A stretch of DNA of 64,000 bases from Guadua angustifolia. Its lineage: Eukaryota; Streptophyta; Magnoliopsida; Poales; Poaceae. Positions 46,254 to 59,502 of this stretch are shown piece after piece. The first letter of the stretch is position 1, and each line of letters starts with the position of its first letter. The stretch spans positions 19,186,463-19,250,462 of the forward strand of contig CM070514.1 of assembly GCA_036346375.1 (NCBI GenBank). Direction: 5' to 3'. The position numbers and the translations under genes are program-made. The notes beneath the pieces are model-generated. The model was given only the letters and a program-made list of their open reading frames with translations. It was not told the DNA's origin and made no database searches.

Positions 46254-46663
46254 TGTCACACGACAAGGATCCAAGGACGGAACTGGAACGAAGCGAGTAG
46301 CTATGAGAGGGAGGAGGGCGCGCCCTAGCCCACCTACGACGCGACGAGGGAGCCGTGTTGGCTGCCGCGCGGGAGGTGGCTAGGATGACGCAACCCGAGA
46401 GAAGAACACAAGAGATAGAGCAATTTTCTCATATATCCCAAAGGTAAATGCTTAGCCTCCTTATATAGGGAGGGCTTCTAACAAACAAGGTAACAAACTA
46501 TTCTTTTGGAAGGGAAATATCTTATCAACAAGGAAACTAAAGATTTAAGTCCAACTACTCTTATTACAATTGGATTGCTTCTTATCTATTCTAAACCGGA
46601 CTTTCCTGAGAGTTAGGACCGGTATTCTTCCGGCGCCTAGCACATGTGAGATCCCACATGACA
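46254..46663 (-). repeat. Chromovirus 5' LTR
   Basis: Plus strand TGTCACACGACAAGG to CCACATGACA, 410 bp. On its inner side the minus strand reads TTTGTATCAGATTC, a decayed tRNA-Met-type primer-binding site. A TATA-type stretch (inverse of TTATATAGGG) lies at about 46460. Confidence 0.92.
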
Positions 46664-48905
46664 CAACTGCTAGTGGGTAACTTACAATTATACAAGAGTG
46701 GCCTATTAATTATTTTCTTAATTAATGACTCTGCAAGGCCATTTTGATTATAGATATGAGGTACATAATGCTCTACATTAACGCCCAGATCCATACAATA
46801 ATCATTAAATGCCTTTGAGGTAAAGTCATTGGCATTACCCATTCGAATAGACTTGATCCTTTTTTTAGAAAGGAAGCTCTTAATTTAATAATTTGAGTAA
46901 TTAGCTTAGCAGAAGTATGGTTCTTTGTAGATAAGAGATACACATGAGATCATCTAGTAGAAGCATTTATAAGTACCATAAAGTATCTGAAGGGGCCCGA
47001 CAGGGACTGGATAGGTCCACAAAAGTCATCTTTAATGCTCTCCATAAAATTTGATGATTCTTCCTTAACTTTTAGATAAGATGATCTAATTATGAGCTTC
47101 CCTTTAGTACAAGCAAGGTAAGAAGTCTTCAGGTCTAGGGAAGTATGTAGTTTTTATGTTATGGCCAACAGAATTATTGATTATTCTTCTTATCATATTC
47201 ATCCCAGGATAACCTAGTTGATCATGCTAGATCTAAATATTTTTAGGTTTTTAAGTATAGTTTTCATCACAACGTAAACTTCATATATTATATATGTATA
47301 ATATAACCCGGAGGAGAAAGAATGAAGTTTTTCATGTCTTTGAAACTCAATAGAATATGAATCGACTCAGGGTACAAAAGAGAATCCTCTAATATTGTAC
47401 GAGTAACTGTAGGGAGAATTATGATAGCTCTTCCAATGCCAACTGAGGGCATTACTTCTAGCGATAGTCATAATATTTTCAGTTTTCTTAGTCAAAGTCT
47501 GAAAATATTTAGTCTTCTTAATAATTTGTAGTGCAAATGTCTACAAGATAGATTATCTTCCCACCATTGGATTATACATTATTCTACATTAAAAGTACAA
47601 TTTAACAATTAAGCAATTTTTGTAGCAAAAACATGTTGCAAAATATAGAACAAGCAAAGCATGATAAATCAAAACATCATGGGAAATAATGATTGATTTA
47701 ACTTTAAATGATAATCGCTCAACAAGAGCGTAGCTCAATGTTCATTTAGGAACTAAGATTAAACTAATAGAGGGGACTCTTAAGGAGACTCATAAGGAAT
47801 ATGTGACATCAACTATCAAATCAAAGGAATATTTAGGAGACTAATCCATGTCTTTATATGAGACATGTCCTTTTAGGACCCCTCGAGCTCAGTAGAATCA
47901 AGTATTATATCATCACACTTTTCAGTGTCTATGTTAATACCAGGTTGAATGGTGAAGTGTGTCTTAACATTATTCCCCTAGGTCTTTCTGATCTTTTCAA
48001 TTGATTGTATGTAAATGTCTGTCAAATACTTTGGGGTGCAGTAGTTGCACAACCAATGGCTAGTATATCCACACTTAAAGCAAAACTGTGCAGGGTTTGT
48101 AGCCTTATTAATTGAGTCTTACTTCTGAAAGCTCCCTAGTCATTTACCTCTACTTTTCTATTGGGGCTTGCCTCTTCCCATATGTATTATGTCATTCTTC
48201 CATTTTTCCCCCTTGTGCCTTTGGTCCTTTCCGCGGCTGCCTTTGGCCCTTTTCGTGGCTATGGCTATTGCTAGGCTGCTGAGCATTTGCATGTGCTTCG
48301 GGTATTGTATGTGTCTAGAGAGGACGTGATGATTCATCATTAGAAGTTCGTTGTGCTTTTCTGCTTCTAGCAAACTACAGATAAGCTCATACTACTTCTA
48401 GTGCTTGGCATGATGGCACTGTTGTTGCAGTATCATTATGTTAGGGGTGAAAAGTGCACAATGTCTTGTCTGTCATTTCAGCATCATTAATTTTTTTGGT
48501 TACATAATGCCAATTTAGCGATAAGCTTGTGCATGGCTAAGTTCTATGTTGCCATAGTCTTAAAATCCTGAAAGCGTAGGACAGTCCATTTGCGCTGTGC
48601 TTTGGCAGCAGGGCAGATCTTGGTTAGTTATATTGTTATTTCAAGGAATTCTATAGTATCAGCGGGTCCTCCTCCATCAATTATTCAACCTTCAAGTCTG
48701 GATGGAGATGGTGCCTCAGAAAGTGTAGGGCTACACACTTGGCAGTTTTAGGAAGAGCAAGGGTGCCTACCAGTCGATAATAGTAGCTCTAAGAGATCGA
48801 GTTATCAGGTTAATCTTGGCACATATCGCCCAGGTAAGGTAATTGCTACCATTTAGGGCGAGCTAAGTAAATTATTTCTTTACGATGTTCAACACATCCT
48901 ATATG
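46664..48905 (-). pseudogene. Old copia polyprotein, gag to integrase part
   Basis: Minus-strand fragments: gag N-terminal blocks FLRHHLHPDLKVE and LNGSNYLTWAI (about 48660-48890, inside the first tandem unit); FKTMAT and NLAMHKLIAKLAL (about 48500-48580); EKHNELLMMNHH (about 48350); a decayed knuckle CFKCGYTSHWLC (about 48050-48090); integrase GPFRYFMVLINASTR (about 46960); and FTSKAFNDYCMDLGVNVEHY, QNGLAESLIKKI (46591-46842). Together with 38539-41388 it makes one copia element of about 5 kb interrupted by the chromovirus. Stops are frequent. The tandem array begins inside its gag at 48498. Confidence 0.85.
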
Positions 48906-49480
48906 CAGCAAAATTAGAATTTTACTACTGGTAAAATATTATTTTGCATGCTTATCATCAAATCAGTAAAATTCAGTCTATATCAATTTGATAGATAATT
49001 ATATAAAATTTTCCTAGCATTTTTCACAATTTTTTACAAATTATTAAGCAATTTTTATAATTACTATAAATAACAAAGAATAAATATAGTATGACTAAAC
49101 ATGGAATTATGCCAAAAAAATTAAACCCAAAGATATGGAGCTTCCCATGTATGCTAAGTCTAAGGTTCAATAAATTTATGGAAACCCATATACATAAAAA
49201 ATTCAATTTCTAATATTTATCGTAATTTTTATGAATTTATTTATTATTTTTCATATTCACGTAAACTTGAGGTCCCTTATACAAAATTTCCATGGCCCAC
49301 CATAAATAACCAGAACGTCAGGGGTTAAAACACAAATTTGCTGTTTTATTTTCCCTTCCTTAAATTTAAAAAAAAAACTCGGTCAGTTTGCATGGCGGGA
49401 GCGGTGGTCGGCCAAGAGCTAGCGAGGCAGATGATGTTCGCTGAGGATGACAACGCTACAGGCCCGGCCGTCAAGAAAAA
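48906..49480. other. AT-rich segment of the tandem unit
   Basis: AT-rich, with CATGGCCCACCATAAATAAC and a poly-A tract before it turns GC-richer at 49380. It is repeated in every unit (for example 51680-52150). It should contain the 5' leader and LTR of the copia element by position, but no tRNA-Met primer site or LTR end is visible, so the copia element is cut here. Confidence 0.5.
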
Positions 49481-50302
49481 GTGTTCTTAATTTCTTTTTT
49501 GATGAATAGTAACTGTTCAAACCCTAATATCCCAATTAGATTAAGTGAGTAATCTAGATAATTAGAAAAATCAATATACAAGATTAAAGGACTATTCATG
49601 TGCTATTTACTTACATGGTTCCAACTTATGTACGACCTACCGTAGATATAATCACTTAATATCAATGGAATCCGATGTAGAGATTGCTGCAGGCAGATGA
49701 TCGACAGGTATACAGGGAAGTATCAAGTCCAAAGAAAGCCCTCGTCATCTGCTGAAGTGCCCTTGAAGATAGCAGCCTTTGCCCTTTTGTTCCAACAGCC
49801 TCAAAGCTCGCATTGGAACACCACGGTCATTGGTCAATTCCCACAAGTTCGGTTCCACGTGTTTCAATTCCAGAGCGTATTTGTTCAACAGTCATTATTT
49901 CCAATCCATTGTCCTTTACAAAGTTTAATATTTAGTTGGCTCAATCTTGTATCCGTAGCCAAAGAATGAGGCACTTCTCGTGGCCTTTGTCCAACATCCA
50001 CTCCGCACGCCCTTCAGCAACGAGAGCTGCAAGGAACACTTACCTTGCTTCCTTCGTAGCTTAGAGACCTCTCAGTCTTTGGATTGGAGAACAACCGAAA
50101 ATCTTCTTCCAGTGAGATTATGTATATCTTTTGACTTCTACAATAGTCAAGTATCAAATCTTTCCATAACTGCACTTGCTTTTCACGTGTTCTCTCTCAC
50201 AGGCTGCAAGGTGAAGTAGGGCGGGTGGTTGCAGCAAGGGGGAGCCTTCGCGAGTCTGCATCTCCGCTGCAGCAATAGCTCAGAAATCCATGCCGCGCGG
50301 CG

Positions 50303-50806
50303 TGTTGGAGATATGCTCATCATGAGTTGGATCGACCCTCTTTAAGACACTGTGAGAATATTGTAATATTACTTATCGTCGGTTGATCTCATATACAATG
50401 TGTATGCTATATCCTTAGACTTGAGGTTGACGCATGTACTCAAAATGTGTACTGACTTACTTAGGGTTGCTAAACGTTACTCCGTAACTGAGTAGTTATA
50501 AAAGTGACTTTTGGGTTTGTTATAAAGCATACTGCAAAGTATAGTGGATTAAGCTAGGATTTGCCCCTTCATATAATGGGAGAAACATTTCTATGGCCTC
50601 TCATGAGGTCGGATTCCAGAAATACATAGCTATGGTACTTGCAGTTAAAGAGCTAACCGTAGTTGAGAATATCAAGTCATGTAATTGAGAAAGTGTGATT
50701 GAGTTAACTAAACAAGGATGACACGTACTCGTCTTGACTTTGATTGATATAATGAGGTAAAGGGAAATGCATATAACTAAGCATTGTTAAGGTTTGTCCG
50801 ATGTAA
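50303..50806 (+). mobile_element. Angela/RIRE1-like copia LTR fragment (unit 1)
   Basis: Starts TGTTGGAGATATGCTC, the characteristic start of Angela-type LTRs of grasses. It continues with an LTR-like sequence (GTTACTCCGTAACTGAGTAG, GGATTTGCCCCTTC) until cut by the Helitron 5' end. No polyprotein or second LTR of this element is present. The same fragment recurs in each unit (for example at 53065, 55806, 58538 and 61308 approximately). Confidence 0.6.
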
Positions 50807-51030
50807 TCTCTACTATTATAAAGCAGCAGTTGGTGGTAGCGGTCCGTTCTTCCGCGGCCCCACCTCCTCCCCACGACCCCACCACCCAGCTGCGCTTGAT
50901 CCCGCGATCCCTCGGCTCCCGGTCCGCTACTCCACCCTAGCTCCAGACGCAGCCCGATCCGGGGATTTCCCCATCTCCCTCAAGACCCAATCCCGCCAGC
51001 CCGTGCGTGCAAAAGAAAAAGTGCCGAATT
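50807..51030 (+). mobile_element. Helitron 5' end (unit 1)
   Basis: TCTCTACTATTATAAAGCAG preceded by A fits a Helitron 5' terminus. About 200 bases of GC-rich sequence (CCCCACCTCCTCCCC and following) come after it and resemble a captured gene leader. Other units have it at 53566, 56309, 59041 and 61811. No 3' end (CTAG with hairpin) was found in the unit; downstream is the foldback arm, so the Helitron may extend past 62970. Confidence 0.65.
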
Positions 51031-51265
51031 GGTCCTCCAACTATACCCGCTGGACCACTTTGGTCCCTAAACAGCAATACCGGACTCGCGACGTCCTTCA
51101 ACTCCCAAAACCGTGCACAGTTCGTCCTTTGACTAGTCAAATGGCGGTTTTGGCCCACACAAACTTTCTTGTCAGATTTTTGAACAATTTTACAAGCTTG
51201 ATAATGATCTGAAAAATTTATGGTATCATTACTAGTAGTTTAGGATCATACAAAAAAATTTATGG
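51031..51265 (+). repeat. Truncated foldback arm closing unit 1
   Basis: From GAAAAAGTGCCGAATTGG to GGATCATACAAAAAAATTT it equals the left arm of the complete foldback up to about 62262, then switches abruptly to copia gag. Units 2-4 have the same truncation at the same base or within a few bases. Confidence 0.9.
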
Positions 51266-54020
51266 TTACATAATGCCAATTTAGCGATAAGCTTGTGCAT
51301 GGCTAAGTTCTATGTTGCCATAGTCTTAAAATCTCAAAGCGAGGGATGTATCCATTTATACGCAGGCTTTGGCAAAGAAAGGCGATCTTGGTTAGTTATA
51401 TTGTTATTTCAAGGAATTCTATAGTATCAGCGGGTCCTCCTCCATCAATTATTCAACCTTCAAGTCTGGATGGAGATGGTGCCTCAGAAAGTGTAGGGCT
51501 ACACACTTGGCAGTTTTAGGAAGAGCAAGGGTGCCAGCTTCAGGCTGGATAATAGTAGCTCTAAGAGATCGAGTTATCAGGTTAATCTTGGCACATATCG
51601 CCCAGGTAAGGTAATTGCTACCATTTAGGGCGAGCTAAGTAAATTATTTCTTTACGATGTTCAACACATCCTATATGCAGCAAAATTAGAATTTTACTAC
51701 TGGTAAAATATTATTTTGCATGCTTATCATCAAATCAGTAAAATTCAGTCTATATCAATTTGATAGATAATTATATAAAATTTTCCTAGCATTTTTCACA
51801 ATTTTTTACAAATTATTAAGCAATTTTTATAATTACTATAAATAACAAAGAATAAATATAGTATGACTAAACATGGAATTATGCCAAAAAAATTAAACCC
51901 AAAGATATGGAGCTTCCCATGTATGCTAAGTCTAAGGTTCAATAAATTTATGGAAACCCATATACATAAAAATTCAATTTCTAATATTTACTGTAATTTT
52001 TATGAATTTATTTATTATTTTTCATATTCACAGAAACTTCAGGGTCCCTTATACAAAATTTCCATGGCCCACCATAAATAACCAGAACGTCAGGGGTTAA
52101 AACACAAATTTGCTGTTTTATTTTCCCTTCCTTAAATTTAAAAAAAAAACTCGGTCAGTTGCATGGCGGAGCTCTGGTCATGCCAAGGCTAGCGAGGCCG
52201 ATGATGTTCATTGAGGATGACAACGCTGTGCCCGGCCACAAGAAAAAGTGTTCTTAATTTTTTTTGATGAATAGTAACTGCTCAAACCCTAATATCCCAA
52301 TTAGATTAAGTGAGTAATCTAGATAATTAGAAAATCAATATACAAGATTAAAGGACTATTCATGTGCTATTTACTTACATGGTTCCAACTTATGTACGAC
52401 CCACCGTAGATATAATCACTTAATATCAATCGAATCCGATGTAGAGATTGCCGCAGTGATGATCGACAGTATACAGGAAGTATCAAGTCCAAAGAAAGCC
52501 CTCGTCATCTCGGCCAAGTGCCCTTGAAGATAGCAGCCTTTGCCCTTTTGTTCCAACAAATTTCAAAGCTCGTGATTGGAACACCACGGCCATTGGTCAA
52601 TTCCCACAAGTTCGGTTCCACGTGTTTCAATTCCAGAGCGTATTTGTTCAACACCATTATTTCCAATCCATTGTCCTTACAAAGTTTAATATTTAGTTGG
52701 CTCAATCTTGTATCCGTAGCCAAAGAATGAGGCACTTCGTGGCCTTTGTCCAACATCCACTCAAGACGCCTTCAAAGAACGAGAGTCGCAAGGAACACTT
52801 ACCTTGCTTCCTTCAGAGCTTAGAGACCTCTCGATCTTTGGATTGGAGAACAACCGAAAATCTTCTTCCAAAGGAGATTATGTATATCTTTTGACTTCTA
52901 CAATAGTCAAGTATCAAATCTTTCCATAATCGCACTTGCTTTTCACGTGTTCTCTCTCACAGTCGCAAGGTGAAGTAGGGCGGTGGTTGCAAAGAAGGGG
53001 AGCCTTCATGGAGTTCAAGATCTCCGCCGCAAAGAATAGCTCGAAATCCATGCCGCGCGGGCGTGTTGGAGATATGCTCATCATGAGTTGGATCGACCCT
53101 CTTTAAGACATCGTGAGAATATTGTAATATTACTTATCGTCGGTTGATCTCATATACAATGTGTATGCTATATCCTTAGACTTGAGGTTGACGCATGTAC
53201 TCAAAATGTGTACTGACTTACTTAGGGTTGCTAAACGTTACTCCGTAACTGAGTAGTTATAAAAGTGACTTTTGGGTTTGTTATAAAGCATACTGCAAAG
53301 TATAGTGGATTAAGCTAGGATTTGCCCCTTCATATAATGGGAGAAACATTTCTATGGCCTCTCATGAGGTCGGATTCCAGAAATACATAGCTATGGTACT
53401 TGCAGTTAAAGAGCTAACCGTAGTTGAGAATATCAAGTCATGTAATTGAGAAAGTGTGATTGAGTTAACTAAACAAGGATGACACGACTCGCCTTGACTT
53501 TGATTGATATAATGAGGTAAAGGAAATGCATATAACTAAGCATTGTTAAGGTTTGTCCGATGTAATCTCTACTATTATAAAGCAGAAGCAGGTAGTAGGT
53601 CCTGCTCTTCCGCGCCCCACCTCCTCCCCACGACTCCCACCACCCACCAAGGCTTGATCCGCGATCCCTGGCCCCTCCGGTCCGCTACTCCACCCTAGCT
53701 CCAGACGCAGCCTCGATCCGGATTTCCCATCTCCCTCAAGACTCCAATCCCGCCAGCCCCTGCGGCAAATAAAGGAAAAAGTGCCGAATTGGTCCTCCAA
53801 CTATACCCGCTGGACCACTTTGGTCCCTAAACAGCAATACCGACTCATGACGTCCTTCAACTCCCAAAACGTGCACAGTCAGTTCTTTGACTAGTCAAAT
53901 GGCGGTTTTGGCCCACACAAAGAACACTGCCGATTTTTGAACAATTTTACAAGCTTGATAATGATCTGAAAAATTTATGGTATCATTACTAGTAGTTTAG
54001 GATCATACAAAAAAATTTAT
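51266..54020 (+). repeat. Tandem unit 2
   Basis: 2755 bp. Many short indels relative to units 1 and 5, for example GCCGCAGTGATG where those have GCTGCAGGCAGATG (about 52450). Only short, non-shared open frames. Confidence 0.95.
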
Positions 54021-56761
54021 GGTTACATAATGCCAATTTAGCGATAAGCTTGTGCATGGCTAAGTTCTATGTTGCCATAGTCTTAAAATCCTGAAAGCGT
54101 AGGACAGTCCATTTGCGCTGTGCTTTGGCAGCAGGGCAGATCTTGGTTAGTTATATTGTTATTTCAAGGAATTCTATAGTATCAGCGGGTCCTCCTCCAT
54201 CAATTATTCAACCTTCAAGTCTGGATGGAGATGGTGCCTCAGAAAGTGTAGGGCTACACACTTGGCAGTTTTAGGAAGAGCAAGGGTGCCAGCTTCAGGC
54301 TGGATAATAGTAGCTCTAAGAGATCGAGTTATCAGGTTAATCTTGGCACATATCGCCCAGGTAAGGTAATTGCTACCATTTAGGGCTAGCTAAGTAAATT
54401 ATTTCTTTACGATGTTCAACACATCCTATATGCAAAGAAAATTAGAATTTTACTATCGTAAAATATTATTTTGCATGCTTATCATCAAATCAAGAAAATT
54501 CAGTCTATATCAATTTGATAGATAATTATATAAAATTTTCCTAGCATTTTTCACAATTTTTACAAATTATTAAGCAATTTTATAATTACTATAAATAACA
54601 AAGAATAAATATAGTATGACTAAACATGGAATTATGCCAAAAAATTAAACCCAAAGATATGGAGCTTCCCATGTATGCTAAGTCTAAGGTTCAATAAATT
54701 TATGGAAACCCATATACATAAAAATTCAATTTCTAATATTTACTGTAATTTTTATGAATTTATTTATTATTTTTCATATTCACGTAAACTTGTGGTCCCT
54801 TATACAAAATTTCCATGGCCCACCATAAATAACCAGAACGTCAGGGGTTAAAACACAAATTTGCTGTTTTATTTTCCCTTCCTTAAATTTAAAAAAAAAA
54901 ACTCGTCAGTCAGTCATGTATGAGCCGTGGTCACAGACTAGCGAGGCAGATGATGTTCAGAGGATGACAACGCTACAGCCCTACCACAAGAAAAAGTGTT
55001 CTTAATTTTTTTTGATGAATAGTAACTGCTCAAACCCTAATATCCCAATTAGATTAAGTGAGTAATCTAGATAATTAGAAAAATCAATATACAAGATTAA
55101 AGGACTATTCATGTGCTATTTACTTACATGGTTCCAACTTATGTACGACCTATCCGAGATATAATCACTTAATATCAATCGAATCCGATGTAGAGATTGT
55201 CCGCAGTGATGATCGACAGTATATGTGGAAGTATCAAGTCCAAAGAAAGCCCTCGTCATCCGTCAAGTGCCCTTGAAGATAGCAACTTTTGCCCTTTTGT
55301 TCCAACAAATTTCAAAGCTCGCATTGGAACACCACGGTCATTGGTCAATTCCCACAAGTTCGGTTCCACGTGTTTCAATTCCAGAGCGTATTTGTTCAAC
55401 ACTCATTATTTCCAATCCATTGTCCTTACAAAGTTTAATATTTAGTTGGCTCAATCTTGTATCCGTAGCCAAAGAATGAGGCACTTCTCGTGGCCTTTGT
55501 CCAACATCCACTCAAGACGCCTTCAAAGAACGAGAGCCGCAAGGAACACTTACCTTGCTTCCTTCGAGCTTAGAGACCTCTCAGCCTTTGGATTGGAGAA
55601 CAACCGAAAATCTTCTTCCAAAGGAGATTATGTATATCTTTTGACTTCTACAATAGTCAAGTATCAAATCTTTCCATAATCGCACTTGCTTTTCACGTGT
55701 TCTCTCTCACAGTCGCAAGGTGAAGTAGGGCGGTGGTTGCAAGAAGGGGAGCCTTCAAGTCTGCAGATCTCCGCTGCAAAGAATAGCTCAGAATCCATGC
55801 CTTGGCGTGTTGGAGATATGCTCATCATGAGTTGGATCGACCCTCTTTAAGACAATCGTGAGAATATTGTAATATTACTTATCGCTTGCTGATCTCATAT
55901 ACAATGTGTATGCTATATCCTTAGACTTGAGGTTGACGATGTACTCAAAATGTGTACTTGACTTACTTAGGTTGCTAAACGTTATCTGTGAATCGAGTAG
56001 TTATAAAAGTGACTTTTGGGTTTGTTATAAAGCATACCGCAAAGTATAGTGGATTAAGCTAGGATTTGCCCTTCATATAATGGGAGAAACATTTCTATGG
56101 CCTCTCATGAGGTCGGATTCCAGAAATACATAGCTATGGTACTTGCAGTTAAAGAGCTAACAGTAGTTGAGAATATCAAGTCATGTAATTGAGAAAGTGT
56201 GATTGAGTTAACTAAACAAGGATGACACGACTCGCCTTGACTTTGATTGATATAATGAGGTAAAGGAAATGCATATAACTAAGCATTGTTAAGGTTTGTC
56301 CGATGTAATCTCTACTATTATAAAGCAGCAGTTGGTGGTAGCGGTCCGTTCTTCCGCGGCCCCACCTCCTCCCCACGACCCCACCACCCACCTGCGCTTG
56401 ATCCCGCGATCCTCGGCTCCCGGTCCGCCACTCCACCCTAGCTCCAGACGCACTCGATCCGGATTTCCCATCTCCCTCAAGACCCAATCCGCCGCAAGCC
56501 CCGTGGCAATAAAGGAAAGTGCCGAATTGGTCCTCCAACTATACCCGCTGACCACTTTGGTCCCTAAACAAGAATACCGGACTCGCGACGTCCTTCAACT
56601 CCCAAAACTGTACGCAGTTCGTCCTTTGACTAGTCAAATGGCGGTTTTGGCCCACACAAAGAACATCTTGTCGATTTTTGAACAATTTTACAAGCTTGAT
56701 AATGATCTGAAAAATTTATGGTATCATTACTAGTAGTTTAGGATCATACAAAAAAATTTAT
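54021..56761 (+). repeat. Tandem unit 3
   Basis: 2741 bp, same layout. Its first 80 bases match unit 1 better than unit 2 does; inner parts carry indels similar in place to units 2 and 4. Confidence 0.95.
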
Positions 56762-59502
56762 GGTTACATAATGCCAATTTAGCGATAAGCTTGTGCATGG
56801 CTAAGTTCTATGTTGCCATAGTCTTAAAATCCCAAAGCGAGGGATGTATCCATTTGCGCCGTGCTTTGGCAAAGTAGGCGATCTTGGTTAGTTATATTGT
56901 TATTTCAAGGAATTCTATAGTATCAGCGGGTCCTCCTCCATCAATTATTCAACCTTCAAGTCTGGATGGAGATGGTGCCTCAGAAAGTGTAGGGCTACAC
57001 ACTTGGCAGTTTTAGGAAGAGCAAGGGTGCCACCAGTCGATAATAGTAGCTCTAAGAGATCGAGTTATCAGGTTAATCTTGGCACATATCGCCCATGTAA
57101 GGTAATTGCTACCATTTAGGGCGAGCTAAGTAAATTATTTCTTTACGATGTTCAACACATCCTATATGCAAGAAAATTAGAATTTTACTATCGTAAAATA
57201 TTATTTTGCATGCTTATCATCAAATCAAGAAAATTCGTCTATATCAATTTGATAGATAATTATATAAAATTTTCCTAGCATTTTTCACAATTTTTACAAA
57301 TTATTAAGCAATTTTTATAATTACTATAAATAACAAAGAATAAATATAGTATGACTAAACATGGAATTATGCCAAAAAATTAAACCCAAAGATATGGAGC
57401 TTCCCATGTATGCTAAGTCTAAGGTTCAATAAATTTATGGAAACCCATATACATAAAAAATTCAATTTCTAATATTTACTGTAATTTTTATGAATTTATT
57501 TATTATTTTTCATATTCACGTAAACTTCAGGTCCCTTATACAAAATTTCCATGGCCCACCATAATAACTGTAACGTCAGGTTAAAACACAAATTTGTCTG
57601 TTTTATTTTCCTTCCTTAAATTTAAAAAAAAACTCCGTCAGTCGCATGTATGAGCCGTGGTCGGCGCATTAGCGAGGCCAGATGATGTTCATTGAGGATG
57701 ACAACGCTACACAGTCCTACCGCCAAGAAAAAGTGTTCTTAATTTCTTTTTTGATGAATAGTAACTGCTCAAACCCTAATATCCCAATTAGATTAAGTGA
57801 GTAATCTAGATAATTAGAAAAATCAATATACAAGATTAAAGGACTATTCATGTGCTATTTACTTACATGGTTCCAACTTATGTACGACCACCAGAGATAT
57901 AATCACTTAATATCAATCGAATCCGATGTAGAGATTGTCGCAGTGATGATCGACAGTATACAGGAAGTATCAAGTCCAAAGAAAGCCCTCACATCCGCTC
58001 AAGTGCCCTTGAAGATAGCAACCTTTGCCCTTTTGTTCCAATGACCTCAAAGCTCGATTGGAACACCACGGCCATTGGTCAATTCCCACAAGTTCGGTTC
58101 CACGTGTTTCAATTCCAGAGCGATTTGTTCAATATCATTATTTCCAATCCATTGTCCTTACAAAGTTTAATATTTAGTTGGCTCAATCTTGTATCCGTAG
58201 CCAAAGAATGAGGCACTTCTCGTGGCCTTTGTCCAACATCCACTCAAGACGCTCTTCAAAGAACGAGAGCGCAAGGAACACTTACCTTGCTTCCTTCGTA
58301 GCTTAGAGACCTCTCGCTTTGGATTGGAGAACAACCGAAAATCTTCTTCCAAAGGAGATTATGTATATCTTTTGACTTCTACAATAGTCAAGTATCAAAT
58401 CTTTCCATAATCGCACTTGCTTTTCACGTGTTCTCTCTCACAGTCGCAAGGTGAAGTAGGGCGGTGGTTGCAGCAAGGGGAGCCTTCATGAAGTCAGATC
58501 TCCGCCGCAAAGAATAGCTCGAATCCATGCCGCAAGGCGTGTTGGAGATATGCTCATCATGAGTTGGATCGACCTCTTTAAGACATCGTGAGAATATTGT
58601 AATATTACTTATCGCTTGCTGATCTCATATACAATGTGTATGCTATATCCTTAGACTTGAGGTTGACGTATGTACTCAAAATGTGTATCGACTTACTTAT
58701 GGTTGCTAAACGTTATTCGTGAATCGAGTAGTTATAAAAGTGACTTTTGGGTTTGTTATAAAGCATACTGCAAAGTATAGTGGATTAAGCTAGGATTTGC
58801 CCCTTCATATAATGGGAGAAACATTTCTATGGCCTCTCATGAGGTCGGATTCCAGAAATACATAGCTATGGTACTTGCAGTTAAAGAGCTAACCGTAGTT
58901 GAGAATATCAAGTCATGTAATTGAGAAAGTGTGATTGAGTTAACTAAACAAGGATGACACGTACTGCCTTGACTTTGATTGATATAATGAGGTAAAGGAA
59001 ATGCATATAACTAAGCATTGTTAAGGTTTGTCCGATGTAATCTCTACTATTATAAAGCAAATAGTTGGTGGTAGCGGTCCGTTCTTCCGCATGCCCCACC
59101 TCCTCCCCACGACCCCACCACCCACCAAGCGCTTGATCTCGCGATCCCTCGGCCCCTGGTCCGCTACTCCACCCTAGCTCCAGACGCAGCCTCGATCCGG
59201 ATTTCCCATCTCCTCAAGACTCCAATCCCGCCAGTCCCTCGCGGCAAATAAAGGAAAAAGTGCCGAATTGGTCCTCCAACTATACCCGCTGGACCACTTT
59301 GGTCCCTAAACAAAGCAATACGGACTCAGGACGTCCTTCAACTCCCAAAACTGCAGCATAGCCAGTCTTTGACTAGTCAAATGGCGGTTTTGGCCTACAC
59401 AAAGAACATCTGCTGATTTTTGAACAATTTTACAAGCTTGATAATGATCTCAAAAATTTATGGTATCATTACTAGTAGTTTAGGATCATACAAAAAATTT
59501 AT
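56762..59502 (+). repeat. Tandem unit 4
   Basis: 2741 bp, same layout, with the heaviest load of small indels around CNG-type sites (for example 57590-57720 and 59090-59240). Confidence 0.95.

Larger units (their letters stand above)
41389..46663 (-). mobile_element. Ty3-gypsy chromovirus, Reina-like
   Basis: Minus-strand element of 5275 bp with LTRs of 413 and 410 bp, and gag, protease, RT, RNase H, integrase and a C-terminal chromodomain-like region. The short length, short LTRs and chromodomain suggest the Reina clade. It is inserted in the integrase of the old copia element. CAAC is duplicated at the junctions, and deleting the element restores the copia reading LPTSSWGHTV across the site. 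In-frame stops make it non-functional as read. Confidence 0.93.
48498..51265 (+). repeat. Tandem unit 1
   Basis: First copy, 2768 bp, in continuity with copia gag upstream. Open frames at 49697-49969 and 49980-50219 read the same as in unit 5 but are broken in units 2-4. I do not recognise them and doubt they are coding. On the minus strand the segment 50100-50060 has an open stretch ending at a GTAAGT donor, so the block 49680-50230 could be a captured gene fragment. Confidence 0.95.

Noticed and set aside
49697..50219. Shared ORFs in tandem units 1 and 5 as a new gene family
   Set aside because: Units 2-4 break both frames, there is no recognisable domain, and the agreement of units 1 and 5 may reflect better sequence quality at the array edges.
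49680..50230. Weak resemblance of the minus strand to a LETM1-like protein
   Set aside because: Only scattered residues fit, across frame changes; not enough to name.
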